64,000 bases of DNA from Clostridiaceae bacterium (GTDB lineage Bacteria; Bacillota; Clostridia; Acetivibrionales; DUMB01), in assembly GCA_012840085.1 (NCBI GenBank), contig DUMB01000014.1, positions 18,340-82,339 of the forward strand, in the 5' to 3' direction. Positions 35,923 through 45,777 of this stretch are shown here, piece after piece (positions within the stretch are counted from its first letter, which is position 1; every line of letters begins with the position of its first letter). The position numbers were made by a program, and so were the translations under genes. Below the pieces are notes generated by a model. The model did not search any database. It was not told the origin of the DNA and was given only the letters and a program-made list of their open reading frames with translations.

Positions 35923-37263
35923 TCACCGCTTCCCTCTGGCTACAGCTTTTTTTATAACTTCATGTTGCCTTTTGCCTATTCTGTAAAAGCTCAATACCAC
36001 TATTGCCGCAATTATTATCAATCCCGGTACAACGCCCAGAAGGGCTCTAAGTGCAATAAGGGCTGACCGGGGTTGGGGCATGTCAGCCACATAGCCTGAC
36101 CATTCCAGTACCTGTCCGGTAATGAAAACTCCCAGTGAGGATGAGAACTGCCTTAAGAAAGACTCCATGCCAAAATATGCTCCCGCTCTTTTTTCACCGG
36201 TTTTCATCTCGTCATATTCTATGCAGTCAGGGATGATGGAGTAAGGTATGACGTGAGCGGCTGAAAGACCGATGCCTGCAATTGCCGACAAAGCGTAAAT
36301 TGTTGCAGGGGTTCCATGTGGCAGGAAAGATATTATCAGCAAAGGCAGTATAAAAACTGTCATACCGACGAAATATGCTGCTTTCTTACCTGTCTGCTTT
36401 GCAAACCATACCCAGAAAGGTAAAAATACTGCGGCAACAATGAAAATTATGCCCAATATTATTTCTGAGTAAGCTTCCATGTCCAGTACATACTTCATGT
36501 AGAACAGCAGCACCATACTTACTATCTCTATTGCCAACCAAGTAAGCCAACACATGGTAATAGCCACGATAAAAGGTTTATTGCTCAGTGTTAGTTTTAT
36601 GCTTTCAAAAAAAGAGAAAGTTTTTTCTCCCTTGACCGCATTGTTTTCCCTGCATCCAAAAAACACAAACAGGGGAGAGAATATTATTACAAGCCCGAAT
36701 ACCGCTCCCATGACGGCATAGCCTTTAATTTGGTCAGAAAAAAGGTCTACAATCATTTTCGGTACAACTGCTGCCACAAGGCCAGCCAAGATGGAAAAGA
36801 CCATTCTCCAGGCGGCAATGCTGGTGCGTTCATCATAGTCATCTGAAAGCTCAGCGGAAAGGGAAGAATAGGGAACTGCTATTACACTGTAAAAAGTAAT
36901 GTGAAGTATATAAACGATCATTATAATAAGCAGGGTTACAAGCATTGGAGTTTCAACCAAAAGAGGGACTGCCCAAATCAGGAAGAAACTTATGCCAAAA
37001 GGTATGGCAAAGTATAAGAAAAAGGGCCTTCTCCTGCCCCACTTTGTGACTGTTTTGTCCGAAATATTGCCGATTAAGGGATCAATAAAGGCATCCCATA
37101 TCTTTGCAACTAAAAGGGCACTTCCAACCCAACCGGGATTTATTTTTACAACATCGGAAAGATAGAAAAGGAGAAATACACTGATAATTGTATATGCAGC
37201 GCTAAAACCGATATCGCCAGCGCCATATGCCATCTTTATCCTCAAAGGCAGCTTGGTGGACAT
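35923..37263 (-). CDS. GPH-family sugar:cation symporter (MelB-like)
   Basis: 446 residues with about twelve membrane helices. The glycoside-pentoside-hexuronide symporter signature is clear: AYGAGDIGFS at the N-terminus, DAFIDPLIGNISDKT near residue 52 with the two aspartates that bind cation and sugar in MelB, followed by WGRRRPF. It imports a sugar with Na+ or H+. ATG 37263 follows GGGGGTG by about 6 bases. It stands alone between the DUF1858 gene and a two-component system; no glycosidase adjoins it, so the substrate is open (galactoside, xyloside or glucuronide types are known in the family). Confidence 0.92.
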   Translation of the reverse strand: MSTKLPLRIKMAYGAGDIGFSAAYTIISVFLLFYLSDVVKINPGWVGSALLVAKIWDAFIDPLIGNISDKTVTKWGRRRPFFLYFAIPFGISFFLIWAVPLLVETPMLVTLLIIMIVYILHITFYSVIAVPYSSLSAELSDDYDERTSIAAWRMVFSILAGLVAAVVPKMIVDLFSDQIKGYAVMGAVFGLVIIFSPLFVFFGCRENNAVKGEKTFSFFESIKLTLSNKPFIVAITMCWLTWLAIEIVSMVLLFYMKYVLDMEAYSEIILGIIFIVAAVFLPFWVWFAKQTGKKAAYFVGMTVFILPLLIISFLPHGTPATIYALSAIAGIGLSAAHVIPYSIIPDCIEYDEMKTGEKRAGAYFGMESFLRQFSSSLGVFITGQVLEWSGYVADMPQPRSALIALRALLGVVPGLIIIAAIVVLSFYRIGKRQHEVIKKAVARGKR

Positions 37264-37785
37264 ATCAACACCCCCTAGTCTCATTATATATTAAGCAATG
37301 CAACCAATCAATTATGATGTCTACTCTATTTATATTCAAATAATTGTTGATTCTTAAGTAAGTAATCATATAAGTTATCATATTTTCTTACCGAACAAAT
37401 ACATTATAAAGTTTTATATTTCATGCCGTCGTTAATAAATATGGAGAAATCTTATCTTATTATATAGATTATATATATAGAAAATCTTATATGGGAACCC
37501 ATATATAGAAAATTGTATATGGAAAGTCATATAGAAAGTCATACATAGAAAGCTGCATACAGAAAGTCATACATAAATAGAAAGTTATAAGGCTCAAATT
37601 TTTACCCATCGTTATAAAATTCAATTATTAACATGGAGTCGGAGAGGAGAGTTACAACTTAGAGCAGGGTTATAACTTAGAGTGAAGTTATACTTAAAGT
37701 AAAATTGTAACTTATAATATTTTTCATCGTTGTATTATAAAAATGCAGGAGGGTATTGGATTGATAAAATTCTTGTTCATTATTG

Positions 37786-38002
37786 CTGCATGGATGAATG
37801 TCGCCGGTCGAATCCGATTGAGGGTTTCAGGATGAAATCAAGCCTTTCAGATTTTCAAAGCTATTAATGCTATTATAGAAATTATAGAAATTATAGAAAT
37901 TATAGAAATTATAGAAATTATAGAATTAATGCTGATATAGAAGTTATGAAGGAAGTTATAGAAAGAGAAAAGTGCAACAATTTTGCAACAGTTGAATAAA
38001 AA
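37786..38002 (+). repeat. Interspersed non-coding repeat, copy B, interrupted by a 9-bp tandem array
   Basis: GTCGAATCCGATTGAGGGTT (core near 37806-37825), AAATCAAGCCTTTCAG and, later, GAAAAGTGCAACAATTTTG (tail from about 37967) repeat copy A at 15705-15832 in the same order and orientation. The internal part is longer here because of the array at 37872. Confidence 0.65.
37872..37925. repeat. Microsatellite: six perfect copies of ATTATAGAA
   Basis: Six 9-bp units in tandem lie in the 785-base gap between the symporter and response-regulator genes. The rest of the gap (37264-37785) is A+T-rich and holds degenerate copies of ATAGAAAGTCATAC (37490-37580); no gene is seen. Confidence 0.9.
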
Positions 38003-38048
38003 AGGAATGAGGGAGACATAACTTTTATGCTTGGCAAAATGGGGGTGG

Positions 38049-39170
38049 CTATATAGATAAACGGCGATATTGAGAAGGGGTCAATCCCGTAATTTTTTTA
38101 AACAACTTATAAAAATACTTAGTATTATGTATACCAACCATTTTACCTACTTCAGTTGATTTGTATATTCCCTCTCTTAAAAGCTCTTTCGCAATTTCCA
38201 CTCTATAGACGCTAACATAGTTAACAAAGTTATCCCCAGTCTCATCCTTGAAAATTTTACTAAAATAGCTGGGACTCATATGTACATGCTCAGATACTGA
38301 TTCGAGTGTTATATCCATGGATATATTGTCTTTTATGTATTTTTTTGCTTTCTCTATAAGCTTTCTGTTTGCACTGTCTCTTTTCTCATTAATAGCATTA
38401 AAGCAAATATCGAGCTTTGATTTATACCATTCAGTAATTGTCTCGATTGTGCTCAAAGTGTTCAATTCATTGCATAGCAGAAATTCGTCTCCAAGGAGGT
38501 TTTCAGGTTCTACATTAAGCTGCTCTAATATTCTGTACAGCAAAAGTATAAAGTGAAGATTCAATTTTGAAAAATTCGGTACAGCAATTGCATCACCGGA
38601 TACAAAAGATTCATACACATTAGATATAAGTGCTAAAGCTGAAGAAAAGTTGTTGGATTCAAAAAAATGAAAAAGTTCCTGTTCGGTTTTAAAGCTAATA
38701 ATGCTTTTATTTTCTTTGAGGGTGACAGTATTTTCTAAAACGTATTTGTTGTTGATGTTGTTTGACAATTGCCTCAATAAGTCGTTGAAGGTTTGTTTGT
38801 ACGTTTTATTGAAATGTTCAACAGCGCTGTCCATTGCTTCCTTCAATTCTTCTATACTCAATGGCTTTAGAAGATAGTTAAAAGCACCAAGCTTGACTGC
38901 TTTCTGGGCATATTCGAATAAGTCATATCCGCTGACGAAAATAAAAAGTGTATCTATTCCAAATGTTTTTATATTATTGAGAAGATCAATTCCATTCATT
39001 TCAGGCATTCTGATATCCGCAAGTACAATGCTGGGTTTTTCAGTTTTGATGATATCAATGGCTTCAATTCCATCGCAGGCTTCCAGGATATTTGTATAGC
39101 CAAGCTTGTTTAGCATATTAACCATAGATTGTCTTGCCGGCATTTCATCGTCTACTACCAAAATCAACAT
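38049..39170 (-). CDS. YesN-type response regulator (receiver plus AraC DNA-binding domain)
   Basis: 373 residues: a receiver domain (LILVVDDE at the start, phospho-acceptor Asp52 in LADIRMPEMNG, conserved Lys in YLLKPLS near residue 105), a variable middle part, and a C-terminal AraC double helix-turn-helix (SMDITLESVSEHVHMSPSYF, ending in FKKITGLTPSQYRR). The start at 39170 follows AAGGAG by 6 bases. It lies 11 bases after its sensor kinase in one operon. Such pairs respond to extracellular sugars and activate neighbouring ABC operons; system B, transcribed divergently from 41266, is the natural target. Confidence 0.92.
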   Translation of the reverse strand: MLILVVDDEMPARQSMVNMLNKLGYTNILEACDGIEAIDIIKTEKPSIVLADIRMPEMNGIDLLNNIKTFGIDTLFIFVSGYDLFEYAQKAVKLGAFNYLLKPLSIEELKEAMDSAVEHFNKTYKQTFNDLLRQLSNNINNKYVLENTVTLKENKSIISFKTEQELFHFFESNNFSSALALISNVYESFVSGDAIAVPNFSKLNLHFILLLYRILEQLNVEPENLLGDEFLLCNELNTLSTIETITEWYKSKLDICFNAINEKRDSANRKLIEKAKKYIKDNISMDITLESVSEHVHMSPSYFSKIFKDETGDNFVNYVSVYRVEIAKELLREGIYKSTEVGKMVGIHNTKYFYKLFKKITGLTPSQYRRLSI

Positions 39171-39181
39171 TTTTACTCTCC

Positions 39182-41035
39182 TTATATGCATGCTGATTTA
39201 TTTTCCGAATAATCAAAATTTTTAGCGGGAAGTGCTATTTTGACTGTTGTAAATCCGTTCAGTCTATATATTTTTAACCCATATTCATTTCCAAAATGGA
39301 ATTTTATTCGAGCATTCACATTATATATTCCAAGTTTTTCAGGGTTCACATTTGCTGATTCATCCGGATTTTTCTCCAATATGCAATTTATTTTTTCAAG
39401 CTCAGTTTCCCCAATTCCAGCGCCATTGTCAGCGATAAATATTAAGTATTTACTTCCTGCCAGTCTGGCAGTAATTTGAAGATCGCCTACACCTCTCTTA
39501 TTCTCCAATCCATGATAAATTGCATTTTCTACAATAGGCTGAAGCGTAAGCCTCACAATACCATAATCCATTACTCTCTCATCTATGTCCCATGTTACAT
39601 TATATTTGTCGCCAAATCTGCATTGCTGAAGAAAAATATATCTCTTAACAATGTCAAGCTCTTCTGAAAACTTAATTATGTATTTACCTTTGTTTAGACT
39701 GTATCTGAACATATCTGACAAACTTTTGATCATGATGGAACATTGCTTCATATTTCCAGCATCTGAAACTGCTTTAATTGAATTTAGCGTATTAAAAAGG
39801 AAATGAGGGTTGATCTGGCTTTGCAGCAATTCAAGTTCAGCTTGCTTGCGTAATAAACTATACTCATATTTTTCCCGGATAAGGCTTTTGATACTGGCAA
39901 CAGTGTCGTTAAAATCTGCACTTATTTGCGCCAGTTCATCACTGCCTTTAACAGGAACACTGGTGTTAAAATCTCCTTTTTTCAGCTTTTTAAATGAATT
40001 TGCAAGGATTTTTAACGGTTTGGTTACCAGAGTCGATGAAAGATTTGAAATTATAAAAGTGATGACAACAAGTATTGCTAAAAGAGTGAAATTTATTTTG
40101 CCAATGAAAGAACTCTTTTTGCGGAGAGTTGAAACAGGGAGCATAGATACTACTTTCCATCCAAATTCTTTTGATTCTCCACTGTTTAAAATTACTGCAT
40201 GACCGTCAAAAACAGTTTTGGTTGGCTGTGAATGGCTTATTTGTGATAGTGAAAATATTTCTTTGTATTGCTCATCGGTAAATTTGCTATTTGAATATAC
40301 TATACTTCCGGATTTTCCGTAGACAACAATTTTTTCATCATCATCAACCTCTACATTGGTAACAATTCCTGAAAACTTGCTAATATCCTGATCTATCATG
40401 ATTATGCCGCAAATTTCGTCACTGTTTAAATCTATTATGGCACGGGACAAAGATATGACCAGATTCCTTTCGAAATTATCCTTGGATACGAATTTTTTCT
40501 CATGAGGTTCCAGCAGGATGGGATAACCATTGTGGGCAAGGGTTTCCTCAAACCAGGGTTCTTTTGAGACATTGAAAAGGTTAATGTTGCCGACATACCT
40601 GTCTATATATAGCTTTACTTCACCGTTTAATGAGATGATACTAACTCCGTAAATACTGTTATTGCCCTGCAAAAGACTCTGGAAGTAACTTTTGAGGCGA
40701 TTGTATGATGTAATGTAAGCTGTATCCGGCTTGTCCTTCGTTTTCAAAATACAGACCAAATCGTCTATATTGGCATAGACAGCCATAGACTGGCGCAAAA
40801 GGTTATTGATATTTTCGTCGATATTTTTGACAATCTGCCCGTCTATCCTTTTTTTGTATTCTATATAATCTTTCTCAATAATACGTGAAGACATGAAATA
40901 CGATATTATTCCCAAAACGGCAATGGGAACTGTTATAACCAGCACATAAACTAAAAACAGTTTATATTTGATGTTGCTTCTAATATTTTTATTTATATTG
41001 GATATTGCACTACCCAGAAAATTAAATTTAAGCAT
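39182..41035 (-). CDS. YesM-type sensor histidine kinase
   Basis: 617 residues. An N-terminal membrane helix (LFLVYVLVITVPIAVLGIIS, near residue 28) and a second near residue 300 flank a roughly 250-residue extracellular sensor domain. A HAMP domain follows (FKKLKKGDFN near residue 350), then the His-kinase domain with the phospho-acceptor histidine in SQINPHFLFNTLNS and an ATP-binding N box (PIVENAIYHGL) and G box (DNGAGIG). AGGAGG precedes ATG 41035. It pairs with the response regulator downstream and lies divergent to ABC system B. Confidence 0.92.
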   Translation of the reverse strand: MLKFNFLGSAISNINKNIRSNIKYKLFLVYVLVITVPIAVLGIISYFMSSRIIEKDYIEYKKRIDGQIVKNIDENINNLLRQSMAVYANIDDLVCILKTKDKPDTAYITSYNRLKSYFQSLLQGNNSIYGVSIISLNGEVKLYIDRYVGNINLFNVSKEPWFEETLAHNGYPILLEPHEKKFVSKDNFERNLVISLSRAIIDLNSDEICGIIMIDQDISKFSGIVTNVEVDDDEKIVVYGKSGSIVYSNSKFTDEQYKEIFSLSQISHSQPTKTVFDGHAVILNSGESKEFGWKVVSMLPVSTLRKKSSFIGKINFTLLAILVVITFIISNLSSTLVTKPLKILANSFKKLKKGDFNTSVPVKGSDELAQISADFNDTVASIKSLIREKYEYSLLRKQAELELLQSQINPHFLFNTLNSIKAVSDAGNMKQCSIMIKSLSDMFRYSLNKGKYIIKFSEELDIVKRYIFLQQCRFGDKYNVTWDIDERVMDYGIVRLTLQPIVENAIYHGLENKRGVGDLQITARLAGSKYLIFIADNGAGIGETELEKINCILEKNPDESANVNPEKLGIYNVNARIKFHFGNEYGLKIYRLNGFTTVKIALPAKNFDYSENKSACI

Positions 41036-41207
41036 GGAATCCTCCTGAAGCATTGCTTTAGGCCTTAGCCAGCTTTATTTGATTTTAACATAATCTTTAT
41101 ATAATAACAATGGAGCATAGAGGCAGAAAACAACTTCTGATAAAATATTGCACCCTTTCATAAAAATTGATTACTTTTTAGGTTTGCTTCATGATGCTAA
41201 AATTAGT

Positions 41208-41225
41208 TTGTAATGATCATTACAA
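41208..41225. promoter_or_regulatory. Perfect 18-bp palindrome upstream of ABC system B
   Basis: TTGTAATGATCATTACAA lies 41 bases before ATG 41266, between the divergent sensor kinase and binding-protein genes. A perfect palindrome here fits an operator for a dimeric regulator. Confidence 0.6.
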
Positions 41226-41265
41226 TACAAGTACATTAACCTACGAAAAATAAGGGGGAACCTGT

Positions 41266-42612
41266 ATGTTGAAGCGTATTGTCAGTATTCTTTGTATATT
41301 AGTCATGTTAACGGCCCTTTTTGTTGGCTGCGCAAATAATGCGGAAAAAGACCAAACTAAAACTGATAAAAATATGTCCAAAGAAGAAAAAAACTCAGAG
41401 GAAAACAAAGAGCCAAAAGAAGTTACATTAAGTTATGTATCGTGGATGACAAAAGGTGAAGACAAACCATTTATGAAAGCCTTTATGGATGAGAACCCCA
41501 ACATAAAAATACAGGACGAAGCTCTTGATGGTACAGATTATGATAAGCTTTTGAAAGTGAGGCTGTTGTCAGGTGATGCACCAGATGTGATGCTGCTTCA
41601 ATGGGCTCAGTATAAAAAATATGTAACTGAAGGACATCTGATGGATGTTGCTGACGAACCGGGGATGGCTCTTCTTGCAAAGAAAGAGACTATGGATGAA
41701 GTATTTACAGTTGACGGAAAGAAATATGGATTCCCGATCAATGCCAACGGCGGACCGTTGCCGGTGTACTATAACAAGAAATACTTTGATAAGCTTGGAA
41801 TTACTCCTCCAAAAACAATGGAAGAATTTTATCAGGTGTGTGAAAAAATAAAAGCGGATGGCGTTGAACCAATTGTATTCGGAGGAAAAGATGGATGGCC
41901 TACGGAATTCTTCTTCAGGTTCAGGCAATATACCGGTTTACTGGATAAATACCCGGAATGGGGACTGGCATTATACAACGGAGAGCTCAAACCTTCAGAG
42001 TTCTTTAAGAAAGAATTTGAAATGTGCGAAGAATTTGTAAACAAAGGATATATAGGAAAGGCCAGCTTGACTTTGACTTGGCCGCAGTCGGTACCGTATT
42101 TTATTGAGGGCAGGGCTGCAATGCTTCCCCAGGGGCCATGGGTAGTCGGACTTCCGGAAGTAGCTGAAGCAGATCCTGAAAAGTTTGAACTTGCATGTTT
42201 TACTGCACCGGTAGACCCTTACGCTGATGGGAAAAAATACTCAATGAGTGAAGTGGACAGACTCATAGCCGTATCGTCTAAAACAGAATACCCTGAGGAA
42301 GCGAAAAAGCTTTTCAACTGGTTCATATCGCCTGAGAATCTGAGAAAGTATCTCGAAAGCCAGTCACTTACAACATTTCTGGATTTAGAATATAATGTTG
42401 CACCTGTTCTTCAGGAGCACTTTAAAACATTAAGTTCTGATGAATATGTATTACTCTTCAGCCAAAAAGCACAAATGCCATCAGGATTTATTGCCGATGC
42501 GTTTTGGAATGGTTTTCAAAATATACTGGCAGGCTCAACTTCAGCAGATGAGTTGAAAAAGCTTGATGCTGAATTTGAAAAGACAAAGGATGCAATAGTA
42601 GTATCGGAATAA
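41266..42612 (+). CDS. ABC transporter sugar-binding lipoprotein (system B)
   Basis: 448 residues with a lipoprotein signal (lipobox LFVGC, Cys22), a Lys/Glu-rich linker, and a family-1 solute-binding fold (FMDENPNIKI near residue 75, GDAPDVMLLQW near residue 104, YYNKKYFDKLGI near residue 168). AGGGGGA precedes the ATG. It opens an operon with two permeases and a GH99-like enzyme; its expression is likely driven by the divergent YesM/YesN pair. Ligand unknown, oligosaccharide by family. Confidence 0.93.
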   Translation: MLKRIVSILCILVMLTALFVGCANNAEKDQTKTDKNMSKEEKNSEENKEPKEVTLSYVSWMTKGEDKPFMKAFMDENPNIKIQDEALDGTDYDKLLKVRLLSGDAPDVMLLQWAQYKKYVTEGHLMDVADEPGMALLAKKETMDEVFTVDGKKYGFPINANGGPLPVYYNKKYFDKLGITPPKTMEEFYQVCEKIKADGVEPIVFGGKDGWPTEFFFRFRQYTGLLDKYPEWGLALYNGELKPSEFFKKEFEMCEEFVNKGYIGKASLTLTWPQSVPYFIEGRAAMLPQGPWVVGLPEVAEADPEKFELACFTAPVDPYADGKKYSMSEVDRLIAVSSKTEYPEEAKKLFNWFISPENLRKYLESQSLTTFLDLEYNVAPVLQEHFKTLSSDEYVLLFSQKAQMPSGFIADAFWNGFQNILAGSTSADELKKLDAEFEKTKDAIVVSE

Positions 42613-42632
42613 TATTAATAACATTAAATAAC

Positions 42633-42660
42633 TGCGGACATACCTCTCAGTATGTCCGCA
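42633..42660 (+). terminator. Perfect 11-bp hairpin between binding protein and permease (system B)
   Basis: TGCGGACATAC (42633-42643) pairs with GTATGTCCGCA (42650-42660) around CTCTCA. It is placed as the hairpin in system A, just after the binding-protein gene. Confidence 0.75.
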
Positions 42661-42691
42661 GGACAAAAATTTGACGGGACGAGTTGATATT

Positions 42692-43582
42692 ATGAATTCA
42701 AAAAGGCTTATGAAAAGGGAAACAGTATATTCAGTACTTGGTATTATACCAGCACTGACAATATTTCTGGCTTTTACCTATTATCCGCTGATTTCTACAC
42801 TCAAATATTCATTTACTAATTGGGATGGTTTCAGTAGAAATTATGACTTTGTAGGAATTTCCAACTTTATAAATATTTTCAAAGAGGAAGATGTCATTAA
42901 ATCCTTCTGGAACACAATATATTTCGCAATAGCAAGTATGGTACTTGGTATTACAGTACAATTAACACTGGCTGTATTTCTATATGAAAACTTCAAAGGA
43001 AAAAATGTAATAAGAGCGATATTCTACCTGCCCTGTGTAATAAGTCAGTTAATTGTATCGTTGACCTGGCTTGGATTTTTTCAATATACGGGAGTGATTA
43101 ATGAAGCTTTAAGAGCGATCGGATTAGACAAACTTGTTGTAGACTGGCTGGGTAATCCTGCTACGGTAAAGAATGTGCTTGTTTTTATTAATACGTGGCA
43201 GTGGGCAGGATATGGAATGGTAATTTTCCTCGCGGGCTTAAACAGTGTTCCTGCTGATGTCTATGAATCAGCTTTGCTTGATGGTGCGAAGGGAATAAAA
43301 AAATTCTTTTATATAACTCTGCCTCTTATAATGCCGTCGGTAACAGTTACGACTTTTATTGGAATTACAGGGGCTTTGAAAATATTTGACATGCCGTATA
43401 TACTCACAGGCGGAGGACCGCTCAATGCTTCTCTCACTTTGAGTATGTCCATATATAACAATGCTTTTTCATATGAGAGGTTTGGGTATTCAAGCAGTAT
43501 AGGGCTGGTATTCTTTGTATTTATTGCAGTCGTAACAATTATTCAGCTCAGATTGACCAGAAGAATGGAGGTGGAACTATAA
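42692..43582 (+). CDS. ABC transporter sugar permease, MalF-like (system B)
   Basis: 296 residues, six membrane helices. The EAA loop reads ESALLDGAKGIKKF followed by YITLPLIMPS (near residue 192), and GGGPLNAS follows near residue 240. The start at ATG 42692 has only a weak ribosome site, so low or hairpin-controlled translation is possible; the upstream in-frame GTG 42671 is less likely. The next permease starts one base after its stop. Confidence 0.92.
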   Translation: MNSKRLMKRETVYSVLGIIPALTIFLAFTYYPLISTLKYSFTNWDGFSRNYDFVGISNFINIFKEEDVIKSFWNTIYFAIASMVLGITVQLTLAVFLYENFKGKNVIRAIFYLPCVISQLIVSLTWLGFFQYTGVINEALRAIGLDKLVVDWLGNPATVKNVLVFINTWQWAGYGMVIFLAGLNSVPADVYESALLDGAKGIKKFFYITLPLIMPSVTVTTFIGITGALKIFDMPYILTGGGPLNASLTLSMSIYNNAFSYERFGYSSSIGLVFFVFIAVVTIIQLRLTRRMEVEL

Positions 43583-43583
43583 T

Positions 43584-44417
43584 ATGGCAAGGAAGGGCGA
43601 AGGACGTATATTCACAATATTTAAATATGCATTTGTATACATCAGTGCGATTATTACAATAATACCGGTGATATATATTATTTTGTGCGGATTTAAGACA
43701 ACATATCAGATAAACAAAGTTCTTACACTTCCTACCGGTTTATACCTGGATAATTTTCGAAAGGTCCTTGAGAACTCAACTGCTATGTTCAGTTTCATCA
43801 ATTCCATAATAATAACAGCAGGAACATTAGCTATATGCATTGCTTTTTGTTCCATTGCGGCTTACCCAATGGGACGAAGGAATGACAAGATTTTTAAATA
43901 CCTTTATATTTTTTTCCTTTCTGCCATGATGATTCCTGCTGTTGCGAACCTGGCTGCCCTGTACACTTTAATGAAAAATATAGGTTTGAAGAACACAAGA
44001 CTTGGACTGATTCTGATTTATACGGCGTTGCAAACACCTATGGGAATTTTACTATACACAAGCTTTATTAAGACTATACCGAAAGGTTTAGATGAAGCGG
44101 CTGTAGTAGATGGGTGCGGATATTTCAAACGTTTTTACCTGATAATATTTCCATTGTTAAAACCTGTGACATTTACGTATGCAGTTATCTCCTCAATTTT
44201 TGTGTGGAATGATTTTCTTATGCCGCTTCTGCTTATAACCGCTCCGGATAAGAAACCTGTGACACTTGCTGTATACGGATTTGTCAATGAGCATCAATCT
44301 GATTTCGGAGCTATATATGCAATGCTGATAATAGCTATGATACCGCCTGTTCTGCTGTTTCTTTTCAATCAGAAGTACTTTTATAAAGGTATTACAATGG
44401 GAGCGATCAAAGGGTGA
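43584..44417 (+). CDS. ABC transporter sugar permease, MalG-like (system B)
   Basis: 277 residues, six membrane helices, EAA loop EAAVVDGCGYFKRF near residue 172 and the usual end FYKGITMGAIKG. GGAGGTGG upstream gives good translation. It is followed after 146 bases by the GH99-like gene on the same strand. Confidence 0.93.
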   Translation: MARKGEGRIFTIFKYAFVYISAIITIIPVIYIILCGFKTTYQINKVLTLPTGLYLDNFRKVLENSTAMFSFINSIIITAGTLAICIAFCSIAAYPMGRRNDKIFKYLYIFFLSAMMIPAVANLAALYTLMKNIGLKNTRLGLILIYTALQTPMGILLYTSFIKTIPKGLDEAAVVDGCGYFKRFYLIIFPLLKPVTFTYAVISSIFVWNDFLMPLLLITAPDKKPVTLAVYGFVNEHQSDFGAIYAMLIIAMIPPVLLFLFNQKYFYKGITMGAIKG

Positions 44418-44563
44418 ATTTTACCGGATTGGTTTGATTATTCCCAAATAAAAGATAAATACTTGAAAAATTCGGAATACGTCGTATGTACCGGTAATGC
44501 CGGAGTTCACCATTGTTTACCGATAACAGCAAGCATTAGCGGTGTAATAGAAGGGAGATTTAT

Positions 44564-45700
44564 ATGTCAAAAAACTATGAAATAGCTGCATATTATTTTC
44601 CAAATTACCACCCGGATCCAAGGAATGAAATATGGCATGGAAAGGGCTGGACTGAATGGGAGCTTGTAAAACGTGCAGAACCTCGGTTTGTAGGGCATAA
44701 GCAGCCCAAAATCCCATTATGGGGTTATGAAGATGAATCCGACCCTGAAATTATGTCAAAGAAGATAGATGCTGCTGCTGACCATGGACTGGATGCGTTC
44801 ATATTTGACTGGTACTGGTATGAAGACGGCCCGTTCCTTCAGCATGCTCTTGAAGATGGATTTTTGAAAGCAGAAAATAACAATCGTTTAAAGTTTGCAC
44901 TTATGTGGGCAAATCACGACTGGATTGACATACATCCTGCATCGAGAAGCAAACCGTATAACATACTGGCGAAAGGTGCAGTTTCTGAAAAAGCATTTGT
45001 GGAAGCTACAGATCATATTATAAATACATATTTCAATCATCCGTCCTACTGGAGGGTCAACGGAGGACTGTATTTCTCTGTATATGAGCTTATGAGCCTT
45101 GTAAAGGGCTTTGGTGGAAGTGTTGATTTTACTCGGACAATACTGGAAGATTTCAGAGAGAGGGTAAGGAAGGCAGGCCTTGGGGAACTCCATTTAAATT
45201 CAGTGGTCTGGGGAATACAGATTCTACCTGGAGAAGAGCAAATTACTGATGTAAATGAAATGCTGGAGAAGTTAGGATTTGACAGTATTACTTCCTATGT
45301 GTGGATACACCACCAGCAGATGGACAGCTTCCCATTTACCTCTTATGCTGAATACAGGGAACGTTGCGTTGCTGATTTTGAAAAGTTTACTACGGAGTAT
45401 AAATTGCCGTACTTTCCTAATGTTACTATGGGGTGGGATTCAAGCCCAAGAACAATACAGTCGGATGCTTTTGACAATTTGGGATATCCCTTTACTCCGA
45501 TACTGGAAGGTAATACACCCGAGGAGTTTGAAAAAGCATTAATACAGGCAAGAAACTTTCTTAATAAACAACCTGAGAATTCCAGGATTCTTACCATAAA
45601 TGCCTGGAATGAGTGGACTGAAGGAAGTTATTTAGAACCGGATACAGAAAATAAAATGAGATACCTGGAGGCAATTAAAAAAGTATTTGGGAAAGTGTAA
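44564..45700 (+). CDS. GH99-like / WbsX-family glycan-active enzyme
   Basis: 378 residues without signal peptide. AAYYFPNYHPDPRNE at the N-terminus, GWTEWELVKRA, GLDAFIFDWYWY near residue 82 and the C-terminal AWNEWTEGSYLEPD define the WbsX/GH99-like TIM-barrel family. Members include endo-acting alpha-mannosidases (GH99) and proteins annotated as lipopolysaccharide-biosynthesis glycosyltransferases. Beside an importer and near GH38 and GH36 genes, a hydrolase acting on an imported mannose-containing oligosaccharide is most likely (inference). GAAGGGAG lies upstream of ATG 44564. Confidence 0.82.
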   Translation: MSKNYEIAAYYFPNYHPDPRNEIWHGKGWTEWELVKRAEPRFVGHKQPKIPLWGYEDESDPEIMSKKIDAAADHGLDAFIFDWYWYEDGPFLQHALEDGFLKAENNNRLKFALMWANHDWIDIHPASRSKPYNILAKGAVSEKAFVEATDHIINTYFNHPSYWRVNGGLYFSVYELMSLVKGFGGSVDFTRTILEDFRERVRKAGLGELHLNSVVWGIQILPGEEQITDVNEMLEKLGFDSITSYVWIHHQQMDSFPFTSYAEYRERCVADFEKFTTEYKLPYFPNVTMGWDSSPRTIQSDAFDNLGYPFTPILEGNTPEEFEKALIQARNFLNKQPENSRILTINAWNEWTEGSYLEPDTENKMRYLEAIKKVFGKV

Positions 45701-45777
45701 AACTTTTAAGAATACACGTTTGGGAAAATATAGTAATAAAAGATGATAAAATGCAGGAACAAAAGTGAGGAAAAATT

